Assembly: GCA_021825225.1 (NCBI GenBank)
Contig: JAKAIH010000004.1
Span: 1-16,385, forward strand
Source: Pseudomonadota bacterium
Lineage (GTDB): Bacteria; Pseudomonadota; Gammaproteobacteria; Burkholderiales; SG8-39
Length of the DNA: 16,385 nt
Reading direction: 5' to 3'
In this document: piece by piece, positions 6,745-14,391 of the stretch
Numbering within the stretch: position 1 is the stretch's first letter
How the letters are laid out: each line of letters starts with the position of its first letter
Notes under the pieces: model-generated
The model's database searches: none
What the model was told of the DNA's origin: nothing
What the model saw: only the letters and a program-made list of their open reading frames with translations
Position numbers and translations under genes: made by a program

Positions 6745-6770
6745 AGGCCGCAGATGCAGGGCTGCGGCCT
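6745..6770 (-). other. Perfect 9-bp hairpin between the cyclase and FecR-like paralogue 2
   Basis: AGGCCGCAG (6745-6753) and CTGCGGCCT (6762-6770) are perfectly complementary with an 8-base loop. No U-run follows on the minus strand, so it is not a standard terminator. It may stabilise or process the mRNA between the cyclase and the FecR-like genes. Confidence 0.5.
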
Positions 6771-6805
6771 CGGCTTCGCGTCCGGCAAGCCGGCAGCTCA
6801 GCCGC

Positions 6806-8707
6806 TCAGGCCAGACCCTCGATGCCCAGAATCTCGAACACCTCTATGGCTTCGTCCCTGCCTTTGACCTTGACCGTTTGCAGCTTGCCCTCGATGACGC
6901 CCGCTCCCGCCGCATCCACGCAGGCTTTGCTGGCGACCAGCACGCAATGCATCTCCTTCGTCACCCCCTCCAGCCTGGAGGCCGCATTGACGGTATCCCC
7001 GATGGCGGTGAACTCGGTGCGCTTGACCGATCCGATGTCGCCGATCACCGCCTCGCCCGTATGCACGCCGATGCCGATGGCGAATTCAGGCAGGCCGCGG
7101 CCGGGAAAGCGCTCGCGCATCCATTGCTTGAAATCCTCGGCCTCTTTCGCCATCTGCAGCGCCGCCCGCAGCGCGCGCCGCGCGTGATCGGCGTGGCGCA
7201 CCGGCGAGCCGAAAATCGCCATCACCGCGTCGCCGATGAATTTGTTCACCATTCCGCCCTCGGCCAGGATGGGCTCGGTGGTGCGGCTGAAATAGGCATT
7301 GAGCATCTCCACCACCTCGCGCGCATTGAGCTTCTCCGAGATGGTGGTGAAATTGCGGATATCCGAGAACAGCACCGTCACCTGCACCGATTCTCCCGCA
7401 AGATCCGGCCGCTCGCCTTCGGTCAGCACCTTGACCACATCGTCGGAAACATATCGGCCGAACATTTTCTTCAGCCGTGCGCGCTCGCGCTCCTCGCCGG
7501 TAAGGCGCAGGCCGAGCGTAGTCAGGAACCCTATGCCCAGCGCAAGCTGCATCCGGCCCACGGGCAGCAGCCAGTCGTGCAGGAACATGAACCACGCCGG
7601 CACCAGACACAGCAGGCTCAGCGCCAGGGCCGCGATCAAACCGCCAACCGGGTGCAGGCGCAGATAGAGCAGCGCCGCGATCGCGACCAGCGCCAGCACA
7701 TAGAGCCATTCGGCCGCACGCGGCAGCGCGCGCGGGAATTCGCCGGTGAGCAGGGTCTCGACGATATTGGCGTGTATCTCGCCGCCTATCATCTGGTCGC
7801 TCTGCTTGCCGAATATCGCGCGCGAATACGGGCTGGGATGCCGGTCCTGCGTGCCGCGATCGCTGGCGGCGATGATCACCACGCGGCCTTTCAACTGCTG
7901 CACCTCGGGATCGGCCAGGGCGTCGGGCTTGAGCAGTTTGCTCATCGACACCGTGGGGATGGTGCCCGGCGGGCCGAGGTAGCCGATCAGCCGCGGCCGC
8001 GCCTCGCGCTTGAGCTTCACCCCGCCGATGTCCCATTCGGTCAGCGTCGGGTCCAGTCCGGCTGCGCGCAGCGCAAGCTGGGTTGCGAATCCCACGGCGG
8101 GCTTGCCCGGATCGGGATCGAACACCGGCAGGAAGCGCCGCACCGAATTGTCCTCGTCCGGATCCAGGTTGGCGATGCCCAGGTCGTTGATGCCCTGCGG
8201 CAACAGGTACAAATGATCGCGCGGCGGCAGCAGCAGCCTGCCCTCCCCGTTGGACAGCTCCACCAGTTGCGTGATGAGTATCTTGTTGCCGGCGGCGAGC
8301 TGCGCGCGAAACGGCGAATCGTAACTGCGGCTGCTGTCGTTTCCCGGCATCTTGAGCTTCTTCAGCCAGTCCTCGGCGCTGACCTGGTACAGGTAATCCA
8401 GCCCGATGACTTTCACCCCCGCGCGCGTGAGCGTCTCCATCGCCTGCGCGAAATGAGGCTGCCAGAACGCAAGCGGATCGTCCTTGTACAGATCCAGCGT
8501 CTGCTCGTCGACGGCGACCACCGCGGTATGCAGCGCCTCGCGGCGCTTGCCCGCGAACTGGTGCCAATAATCGTAGTAGACGTCCTCCAGCGGCTGCAGC
8601 CACCCCAGGCGCGTCATCGCCTCGCTGCAGCCGAACGCGACGACGACCACCAGCGCGAAGCGCCACAGCCCGCGCAGGCGGAACGACAGACTCGGTACCT
8701 GGCTCAT
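6806..8707 (-). CDS. CHASE2-domain class III adenylate cyclase, membrane bound
   Basis: This protein of about 633 residues is predicted to make cAMP from ATP at the inner membrane. Numbering from the alternative ATG at 8710: an N-terminal membrane helix (about 15-31), an extracytoplasmic CHASE2 domain (about 40-325), three membrane helices (about 333-352, 355-377, 383-403) and a cytoplasmic class III cyclase domain (about 440-615). The metal-binding aspartates are Asp450 in VLFSDIRNFT and Asp494 in NKFIGDAVMAIFG. The purine-selecting pair is Lys490 and Thr568 (EFTAIGD), as in cyanobacterial CyaC, which indicates ATP rather than GTP. Asn575 and Arg579 (NAASR) complete the transition-state residues. 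The ATG at 8707 shares one base with the CHAT stop (TGATG) and has GGGGA at better spacing than ATG at 8710, which would give a 4-base overlap. Either way it is translationally coupled to the CHAT gene. Confidence 0.93.
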   Translation of the reverse strand: MSQVPSLSFRLRGLWRFALVVVVAFGCSEAMTRLGWLQPLEDVYYDYWHQFAGKRREALHTAVVAVDEQTLDLYKDDPLAFWQPHFAQAMETLTRAGVKVIGLDYLYQVSAEDWLKKLKMPGNDSSRSYDSPFRAQLAAGNKILITQLVELSNGEGRLLLPPRDHLYLLPQGINDLGIANLDPDEDNSVRRFLPVFDPDPGKPAVGFATQLALRAAGLDPTLTEWDIGGVKLKREARPRLIGYLGPPGTIPTVSMSKLLKPDALADPEVQQLKGRVVIIAASDRGTQDRHPSPYSRAIFGKQSDQMIGGEIHANIVETLLTGEFPRALPRAAEWLYVLALVAIAALLYLRLHPVGGLIAALALSLLCLVPAWFMFLHDWLLPVGRMQLALGIGFLTTLGLRLTGEERERARLKKMFGRYVSDDVVKVLTEGERPDLAGESVQVTVLFSDIRNFTTISEKLNAREVVEMLNAYFSRTTEPILAEGGMVNKFIGDAVMAIFGSPVRHADHARRALRAALQMAKEAEDFKQWMRERFPGRGLPEFAIGIGVHTGEAVIGDIGSVKRTEFTAIGDTVNAASRLEGVTKEMHCVLVASKACVDAAGAGVIEGKLQTVKVKGRDEAIEVFEILGIEGLA

Positions 8708-11700
8708 CATTCCCCTACGTAGACAAACGCAGCCCAGAAGAACGGATTGCTGCGTGAAAAGTGATACTGCCCGTTGGTGTAGCTGCCGCCGCTCAGTTCG
8801 CGCTGGGCGTCGCTCACCGCCTTGAGCGCAGGTTCGCCGCGCTTGATGTTGCGGAAAGTCGAGGTCATCAGCGCCTCGGTCGACAGGCTGTCCACGCTCC
8901 AGTGCGACACCAGCAGGCTCTTCGCGCCGGCGAACATGAACGCGCGCGTGAGGCCGGCGAAACCCTCGCCGTTGTTGGCCTCGGCCGTATCGCCCGCGGT
9001 GTTGCAAGCCGACAAAGCCACCAGGTCGGCATTGAGTTCGACGTCCTCGATCACCTCCTTCATGGTAAGCATGCCATCCTCGCCGCCCAGGTCGCCCACC
9101 AGGGTCAGGGCGAGCGAGGGCTGGGCGCGGATTTTCGCCCGCGGCGCGCCGGCGGCACGCTCCGCGCTCGAGTCGGCAGCCGGCAGGAATTCGCCGCCGA
9201 GAAAGCCGTGGGTAGCGAACAGCACGTACAGGCTGTCGCGCAATTCGCCCGACTTGGCCATTTTCTCCTGCGCCGCGGCGCCGATGAACAGGTGATGTTC
9301 GCCTCCCAGGATGCGGGCGATGCTGCGCGCCTCGTCCGCGGTTTCCTTCAGGCGCGGAATATCGGGCAGGCCGTTGCGGTCGACGCGGTAATTGTTGGCG
9401 AGCAGGCCGAGCGCCGCGCGCGTGGCGGGGGAATAACCCTGGCCCGCCGGCGGCGCGAACACCGGGTCGGCGAAAGCGGTGAACTCCTGCCGCGGCGCCG
9501 CAGCCTGCTTGGGATACAGACGCTGCGAAGCCAGCGCCGACAGGCTCGGGAGATAGGCGAAGCGATAGTCCTTGCCCAGATAGGCGAGCGCGGCGTATTC
9601 GCCGAGAAAAGGCCGCGCCGCGCTGCCGTCGCTCGCCGCGCGCGTGGCTTCGAAGGCCTGCTGCTCGGCGGCACCATAGCGGGTCACGAGGAACTCCAGC
9701 GGCACCGTGAGCAGCGGCCCGTCGGCCACCACGATCACCTTCTTCTTCCCGGTGAGCGCCGACGCGATCGGCGCGACCAGGTCCCGATAGAGCAAATTGA
9801 GATTGGCGGGCTCGATCTCGCGCAGGAACAGCACCGACTCGCCCCAGGCCACCTTTTCGATTGCATGCCGGATCGCGCGCACCCGCCGCGCCACGTCTTC
9901 GCGCTTGATCGGCAGGTTCACCATCCTGAAGCTGTCGCGCGTAACGGCGAATATCGCCACCTCCTGCGGCAGCAGCACGTAGGAGAGCAGCACCTCGTCC
10001 GGTTGCAGCAGCTTCTGCTGCAGTTCCTGCACCGTCACCGGACGCGGGTTGGTCAGCTCCATGAAACGCGGGTAGTCGCGCCATAGCGCTTCCTCCAGCA
10101 CCGCGAGTTCGCTGTTCGCCGCTGCGAGCTGGGCGGCGAGATCGCTGCGGCGCGCTTCCACGCCTGCCTGATTCAGCGGCAGCGTAGCGATGGCCAGGCG
10201 CAGGTTTTCTATCGTCTCCTGCAGATCTTCGCGCTTGCGTTTGACTTTGAGAAAGGCAGGGTCCGAGGAAAATTTCGCGACGTCCGCCTGGCGCATCATT
10301 TCGGTGAACACGCGGCTCTGGTTGCGCGAAGCGATCTCCAGCACCTCGCGGTCGTAGCCGGCCTGGGGCGAGCTGCGATGCAGCTGCAGCAGCACCTTGA
10401 TGGTTTCAAGATAGATATTGCCGTACTGGCCGAGGAAGGCGGCGCGCGTCTCCTCCGACAGTCCGCGCGTGCGCACGTAGAGGTAATCCAGCGTGTCCGC
10501 CGCCTCCTTGTAGAACGGCAGCGCCTCGCGATAGCGCCCGCGCTTGGCAAGCGCATACCCAAGGCGGCTGCTGTTGAGCAGCAGGATGCGCGGATTGCCC
10601 GCCTGGCGCGCGATATCGACCGCCTTGCGGTACAAGGCTTCGGACTCCACCAGCTTGCCCTCGCGATCGAGCAGCAGCGCCAGCGTGGTCAGCATCGCCG
10701 CGGTATCCGGATGCAGCGGGCCCAGGCGCTTTTCCAGGATTTCGAGCGCGCGCCGCTGCAGCGGCTCGGCCTCCTCCGTGCGGCCGCGCCGGTCGAGGTA
10801 GGTGCTCAGGTTGTTGAGCGTGTTTGCGGTGGACGGATGGTCCGGCCCCAAGGTGCGCTCCTGGATCGCCAGGGCCTTGCGAAACAGGCTTTCGGTTTCC
10901 GTGTAGGCCTGCAGATTGAATTGCGCCTGGGCGCGCGCTTCGCTCGGCGCGAGCAGTTCGTCCTTGCCCTGTTCCTGCAGCACGTTGGCCAGGTTGTTCA
11001 TGCTGGTCGCCGTATCCGGATGGTCCATGCCCAGCACTTTTTCGCGTATCGCGAGGGCGCGCCGGTGCACCGCTTCGGCTTCCTTGAACTTGCCCTGCAG
11101 GTAGAGCACGTTGCCCAGGTTGGACAGGCTGGTCGCGGTGGTCGGATGATCCTTGCCCAGGGTCTTTTCGTGAATCGCGACCACGCGATAGCTGAGGGTC
11201 TCGGCCTCCTGATACTGGCCGCGCCCGGCCAGCTCCTGCGCGCGCGCGCTCAACTTGTTGGCATCGTCGGCCGAGCCGTCGCCGGCGGTCTCGCTGAACT
11301 TGCCCTGCAGGTCCAGCACGCGACCGAGGTTGGACAGGGTAGTGGCCGTGTCCTGGTGCTGATTGCCCAGCGTTTTCTCCAGGATGTGCAGCGAGCGGCG
11401 CAACAGCGATTCGGCGCCAGGATAATCGCCCAGTTTTTCCAGCACCAGCGCCAGGTTGTTGAGCGCGGCCGCCGTGCTCACATCCTCCGGACCCAGCCGC
11501 TGCTCGTAGATGTTCAGCGCCGCGCTGAAATTCTTCTGCGCATCGGCGTATTTTCCCTGCCGCATCTGCGCATCGGCGATGACATTGAGGCTGGTCGCGG
11601 TATCGGGATGGCTGTCGCCGAACAGCTTCCGCGCCTCTTCCACCAGCTGGCGCGCGGTGTCTTCGCCCCGGGCGTACTCGCCCTTGGCGATCTGGGCTTC

Positions 11701-11883
11701 GGCCTGATCCATCAGCTCCCGCCAGTGCCGGTCGTCGACGCGCTGCGCCAGCTGCGCTTGGCGTGGCGCGGCTTTGCGCCGCGCCTGCGGCGACTGGCCA
11801 TAAGCCGACAGGTCCGCGCCCAGCACCAGCGCGAGCGCGAGCACAGGCAATAGCAGTCGTGCAGCAGAAACCAGCGGTTTCAT
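8707..11883 (-). CDS. Exported TPR-CHAT protein (caspase-like peptidase fold)
   Basis: This 1058-residue protein has a likely signal peptide (hydrophobic 9-22, cleavage near 27-30, no lipobox Cys). TPR repeats of the 42-residue kinesin-light-chain type run from about 55 to 470, with recurring DHPxTAT-type starts at 92, 246, 288, 349 and 391. Two longer spacers, near 197-220 and 306-328, interrupt the register. A coiled-coil-prone stretch lies at about 545-600. The C-terminal CHAT domain (about 690-1055) carries the expected dyad: His892 in LFATHGFLGGE and Cys960 in LVALSACNTAGD, followed by GEGFAGLTRAFMFAGA (972-987) and the terminal FFWAAFVYVG (1048-1057). CHAT proteins are caspase-related Cys-His proteases; the target is unknown. 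The cyclase gene overlaps the stop codon. A secreted CHAT protein next to a CHASE2 sensor suggests joint envelope signalling. Confidence 0.92.
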   Translation of the reverse strand: MKPLVSAARLLLPVLALALVLGADLSAYGQSPQARRKAAPRQAQLAQRVDDRHWRELMDQAEAQIAKGEYARGEDTARQLVEEARKLFGDSHPDTATSLNVIADAQMRQGKYADAQKNFSAALNIYEQRLGPEDVSTAAALNNLALVLEKLGDYPGAESLLRRSLHILEKTLGNQHQDTATTLSNLGRVLDLQGKFSETAGDGSADDANKLSARAQELAGRGQYQEAETLSYRVVAIHEKTLGKDHPTTATSLSNLGNVLYLQGKFKEAEAVHRRALAIREKVLGMDHPDTATSMNNLANVLQEQGKDELLAPSEARAQAQFNLQAYTETESLFRKALAIQERTLGPDHPSTANTLNNLSTYLDRRGRTEEAEPLQRRALEILEKRLGPLHPDTAAMLTTLALLLDREGKLVESEALYRKAVDIARQAGNPRILLLNSSRLGYALAKRGRYREALPFYKEAADTLDYLYVRTRGLSEETRAAFLGQYGNIYLETIKVLLQLHRSSPQAGYDREVLEIASRNQSRVFTEMMRQADVAKFSSDPAFLKVKRKREDLQETIENLRLAIATLPLNQAGVEARRSDLAAQLAAANSELAVLEEALWRDYPRFMELTNPRPVTVQELQQKLLQPDEVLLSYVLLPQEVAIFAVTRDSFRMVNLPIKREDVARRVRAIRHAIEKVAWGESVLFLREIEPANLNLLYRDLVAPIASALTGKKKVIVVADGPLLTVPLEFLVTRYGAAEQQAFEATRAASDGSAARPFLGEYAALAYLGKDYRFAYLPSLSALASQRLYPKQAAAPRQEFTAFADPVFAPPAGQGYSPATRAALGLLANNYRVDRNGLPDIPRLKETADEARSIARILGGEHHLFIGAAAQEKMAKSGELRDSLYVLFATHGFLGGEFLPAADSSAERAAGAPRAKIRAQPSLALTLVGDLGGEDGMLTMKEVIEDVELNADLVALSACNTAGDTAEANNGEGFAGLTRAFMFAGAKSLLVSHWSVDSLSTEALMTSTFRNIKRGEPALKAVSDAQRELSGGSYTNGQYHFSRSNPFFWAAFVYVGE

Positions 11884-11915
11884 CGACCCCGGAGGAACGA
11901 ACCCAGAAGTGGTCG

Positions 11916-11921
11916 ATTATA
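11916..11921 (-). promoter_or_regulatory. Possible -10 element upstream of the TPR-CHAT gene
   Basis: A perfect TATAAT on the minus strand lies about 33 bases before the CHAT start codon. No -35 match is found at 16-18 bases; that position is a GC-rich inverted repeat (11938-11954). If used, it would need an activator or another sigma factor contact. Confidence 0.35.
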
Positions 11922-11954
11922 GAGAAACGCAGCGCCCGGCGCGCCGCCGGCGCC

Positions 11955-12152
11955 TCAGCAGCGCTGGCAGGCGTAGATGCGCGCGAGGAAGGTCAGGGCA
12001 TCGGCTTCGCGCAAGCGCTCCAGTGCGGCGGCGCGAACGGGTGCTGGCGTCGGCGCCGGAGGTTGCGCGATCCAGTTCGCGCACAGCACCTCCGCGCTAT
12101 AGCCTTGTTCGGAAATGTCCTGTTCGGCAATCAGCCGGCTCAACAGTCGCAT
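11955..12152 (-). CDS. Possible small protein of 65 residues
   Basis: This short ORF begins at ATG 12152, with GGAG about 10 bases upstream, and ends just before the GC-rich inverted repeat in front of the CHAT promoter. The protein has no signal peptide or membrane helix, has a proline-rich centre (QPPAPTPAPV, 30-39) and ends in a CxxC-like tail (ACQRC, 61-65). Codon use looks ordinary for this genome, with mostly G or C at third positions. I do not recognise a family. It is on the same strand as uspA upstream and the CHAT gene downstream and could belong to either transcript. It may also be a chance ORF. Confidence 0.4.
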   Translation of the reverse strand: MRLLSRLIAEQDISEQGYSAEVLCANWIAQPPAPTPAPVRAAALERLREADALTFLARIYACQRC

Positions 12153-12293
12153 GGCTCATCCGCTCCGGGTAGAGGCGGAAAACCACCGCCTTACCCTTGC
12201 TAACGGACAAACCGCAAAAAGGTTGAGGTCCGTTCAAAAAAACTTGCTTGCCCGTCCGCACGAGGGCCTGTACCCCGCAGCTGCCGCAGGAAA

Positions 12294-12728
12294 CTAATGC
12301 CCGCGGCAGATCAGGATGCTGCAAGGCGCGTAATCGAGCAGGGAGGCGCCGACCGAGCCCTTCCACCAACGCGCGGCAAACGAAAGCTTCTGCCGGTGTC
12401 CGAGCACGATCAGATCGGCCCCCAATTCGCTGGCGACGCGGCAGATCTCTTCCACCGGCTCGCCCACGGTCAGATGGCCGGTGGTATTGAAACCCTTCTC
12501 CTTGAGCAGCCTGATCCCCTCGTCGAGGATCTCCTGCGTGCGCTTCTTCTCCTCTTCCAGCAGTTCCTCCGGCAAAAAGCCCTCGGTCAGGAACAGGCTG
12601 GGCGGCATCCCGGCCACCGCCAATAGATGCGTTTCCGCCTTGATGAATTCCGCTACTTCGGCGCTTTCCAGCAGCGCCGAACGCCCTTCTCGCGATCCGT
12701 TGAATGCCATCAGGATTTTCTTGTACAT
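12294..12728 (-). CDS. Universal stress protein (UspA family) with degenerate ATP motif
   Basis: This 144-residue single-domain Usp protein has the normal length for the family. The N-terminal strand and loop KKILMAFNGS (3-12) and the C-terminal core GADLIVLGHR (103-112) with SVGASLLDYAPCSILI (125-140) are typical. The usual VDGS aspartate is Asn10. In the nucleotide motif G-2x-G-9x-G-S/T the second glycine is Gln113, with GS at 124-125 and one extra residue between. ATP binding is therefore doubtful, as in UspA-like non-binding members. ATG at 12728 is chosen because it fits the family N-terminus; GGAGG lies some 10 or more bases upstream. It is divergent from the thiolase gene. The role is general stress protection, with no more specific function visible. 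Confidence 0.9.
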   Translation of the reverse strand: MYKKILMAFNGSREGRSALLESAEVAEFIKAETHLLAVAGMPPSLFLTEGFLPEELLEEEKKRTQEILDEGIRLLKEKGFNTTGHLTVGEPVEEICRVASELGADLIVLGHRQKLSFAARWWKGSVGASLLDYAPCSILICRGH

Positions 12729-12891
12729 GACGACCCGCCCTCCTCCAAAAAACACCGCTACACAGGATACCCCTCCTCAACTTTGACCCTATGCTGGGCC
12801 ATCCGTTTGCGCCAAGTAAGTATCATACCGGCCGCGACGGGTGGCAAGGAGTTCCTGCCTCCGGACCCGCCCCGCCAGTCCGGCCGCGCTG

Positions 12892-12920
12892 CTGCCGACA
12901 GTGCCGAATAGAGGTAAAAT
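12892..12920 (+). promoter_or_regulatory. Candidate promoter of the thiolase operon
   Basis: CTGCCG (12892-12897) and TAAAAT (12915-12920) are separated by 17 bases, placing transcription start near 12927, about 50 bases before the thiolase ATG. The -35 is weak. The rest of the 250-base divergent gap shared with uspA shows no other clear signal. Confidence 0.35.
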
Positions 12921-12979
12921 CGCCTCCATTCCCCGCATCAACCCTCCCTCCAACATCCAAAGCCCGGAGACTACACACC

Positions 12980-14185
12980 ATGCTGGACGCCTACATTTAC
13001 GATGGACTTCGCACTCCTTTCGGCCGCCATGCCGGCAAGCTCGCCGCGGTGCGGCCGGACGACCTGGCCGCCGAAGTCATCGCCGCGGTGGTCAAAAAGG
13101 CCGGCGTCAAGCCCGAGCAGATCAGCGACGTGCTGCTGGGCAACGTCAATCAGGCGGGCGAGGATTGCCGCAACGTCGCGCGCTTCGCCGCGCTGCTGGC
13201 CGGCCTGCCGCCGCGCACGCCGGGCGCCACCGTCAACCGCCTGTGCGCGAGCGGCCTGCAGGCCACGCTCGACGCCGCGCGCGCGATCAGCTGCGGCGAG
13301 GGCGAACTCTACATCGCCGGCGGCGTGGAAAGCATGTCGCGCGCGCCCTATGTGATCGCCAAGTCCGAGTCCGCCTATTCGCGCGACGTGAAAATGTACG
13401 ACACCACCATAGGCGCGCGTTTCATGAACCCGCGCTTCGCCAAGCAGTACGGCACCCACTCCATGCCGGAAACCGGCGACAACGTGGCCAAGGATTTCGG
13501 CGTGTCGCGCGCGCAGGCGGACGAATTCGCGCTCGCCTCGCAGCAGAAGTACGTGAAGGCCGAGGCCGCAGGCTTCTACCAGGGCGAAATCCACCCGGTC
13601 GCACTGCCGAGCAGGAAAAAGGATGCGCCGCCGATGGTAGTCGACCTCGACGAGCATCCGCGCCGCGACGCATCGATGGAATCGCTGGCCAAGCTGAAAC
13701 CGCTGTTCGAGGGCGGCGTGGTGACCGCGGGCAACGCCTCCGGCGTCAACGACGGCGCCGCGGCGATGGTGATCGCCAACCGGCAGTGGGGCGAGAAGAA
13801 CGGCAAGAAACCGATGGTGCGCATACTCGCCGGCGCCGCCGCCGCGGTCGAACCGCGCATCATGGGCGTGGGTCCGGCTTACGCCATACCGCTCGCCTGC
13901 GAGCGCGCCGGAATCAAGCTCTCCGACCTCGACATCATCGAGATCAACGAGGCCTTCGCCAGCCAGGTGCTCGCCTGCCTGGTGCTGCTCAAGGTCGATT
14001 TCAAGGACCCGCGCGTCAATCCGAACGGCGGGGCGATCGCGATCGGCCACCCGCTGGGCGCTTCGGGCGCGCGCCTGGCTTTGACCACGGCACGCCAGCT
14101 CGAGCGCATGAACGGCCGCTATGCCGCGGTCAGCCTGTGCATAGGCGTGGGCCAGGGCCTGGCGATCATCATCGAACGCATGTAG
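12980..14185 (+). CDS. Acetyl-CoA acyltransferase (thiolase), PcaF/PaaJ-like
   Basis: This 401-residue thiolase would cleave a 3-ketoacyl-CoA with CoA to acetyl-CoA and a shortened acyl-CoA in the cytoplasm. The catalytic set is complete: nucleophile Cys89 in NRLCASG (86-92), His357 in AIGHPLGASGAR (354-365) and Cys387 in CIGVGQG (387-393). Other family blocks are RTPFGRHAGKLA (11-22), NQAGEDCRNVAR (57-68), GGVESMSRAP (114-123) and VNPNGGAIAIGH (346-357). The length and blocks such as SMPETGDNVA (161-170) resemble beta-ketoadipyl-CoA thiolases (PcaF, PaaJ), but general fatty-acid or dicarboxylyl-CoA thiolases are possible. ATG at 12980 has GGAG 10 bases upstream; the longer in-frame reading from 12791 would cross the candidate promoter. 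It is followed on the same strand by the two decarboxylase subunit genes and is probably in their operon. Confidence 0.94.
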   Translation: MLDAYIYDGLRTPFGRHAGKLAAVRPDDLAAEVIAAVVKKAGVKPEQISDVLLGNVNQAGEDCRNVARFAALLAGLPPRTPGATVNRLCASGLQATLDAARAISCGEGELYIAGGVESMSRAPYVIAKSESAYSRDVKMYDTTIGARFMNPRFAKQYGTHSMPETGDNVAKDFGVSRAQADEFALASQQKYVKAEAAGFYQGEIHPVALPSRKKDAPPMVVDLDEHPRRDASMESLAKLKPLFEGGVVTAGNASGVNDGAAAMVIANRQWGEKNGKKPMVRILAGAAAAVEPRIMGVGPAYAIPLACERAGIKLSDLDIIEINEAFASQVLACLVLLKVDFKDPRVNPNGGAIAIGHPLGASGARLALTTARQLERMNGRYAAVSLCIGVGQGLAIIIERM

Positions 14186-14237
14186 ACCGGCGATCGCGCA
14201 CCGCGCGCGCCGTCCCTCCTCTTACTGAGAGAGCCAC

Positions 14238-14390
14238 ATGGATAATGCAAAATGGACCTTCGGACTCACCATGATGATCGTCGGCATGGGAGGAACCTTT
14301 CTGACTCTCTGGGTCCTGAGTCTGGTCATGGATCTGCTGAAAAAAATCTATCCGCTCGCCGCCAAATCCGCCACCCCGGAGAAAAAATAA
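14238..14390 (+). CDS. OadG-like small membrane subunit of a sodium-translocating decarboxylase
   Basis: This 50-residue protein has one membrane helix (about 8-30: LTMMIVGMGG then TFLTLWVLSLVM) and a lysine-rich, presumably cytoplasmic tail ending PEKK. It follows the thiolase by 52 bases, with a GAGAGAG site 4 bases before its ATG, and ends one base before the beta-subunit ATG. The position and form match the gamma subunit of oxaloacetate, glutaconyl-CoA or methylmalonyl-CoA decarboxylases, which anchors the alpha subunit to the membrane. Typical OadG proteins are about 80 residues or more and have a Pro-rich and His-containing tail for alpha binding and zinc; that tail is missing here. It fits the short OadG-related small subunits better. 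The sodium-pump link rests mainly on the neighbour. Confidence 0.85.
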   Translation: MDNAKWTFGLTMMIVGMGGTFLTLWVLSLVMDLLKKIYPLAAKSATPEKK

Positions 14391-14391
14391 A

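Noticed and set aside
6806..8707. The cyclase as a guanylate cyclase
   Set aside because: The Lys/Thr purine pair matches adenylate-type class III cyclases such as CyaC rather than the Glu/Cys pair of guanylate cyclases.
6806..10084. A continuous minus-strand ORF of 1092 codons that extends the cyclase frame far upstream
   Set aside because: The first 458 codons lie inside the CHAT gene in another frame and are an Arg/Gly/Ala-rich shadow. The CHASE2 protein starts at the CHAT stop with a ribosome binding site.
6878..11853. Long plus-strand ORFs (614, 441 and 491 codons) opposite the cyclase and CHAT genes
   Set aside because: They are antisense shadows caused by GC-rich codon use, with no family motifs. 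The minus-strand proteins have complete catalytic motifs.
5167..11883. The CHAT-cyclase locus as a known anti-phage system (Craspase, gasdermin or Pycsar)
   Set aside because: There is no CRISPR component, no gasdermin, no cyclic-nucleotide-activated effector and no mobile-element signature, and the CHAT protein appears exported. Signalling is the more economical reading.
12971..14050. A 359-codon minus-strand ORF opposite the thiolase
   Set aside because: It is an antisense shadow of a thiolase with all catalytic residues present.
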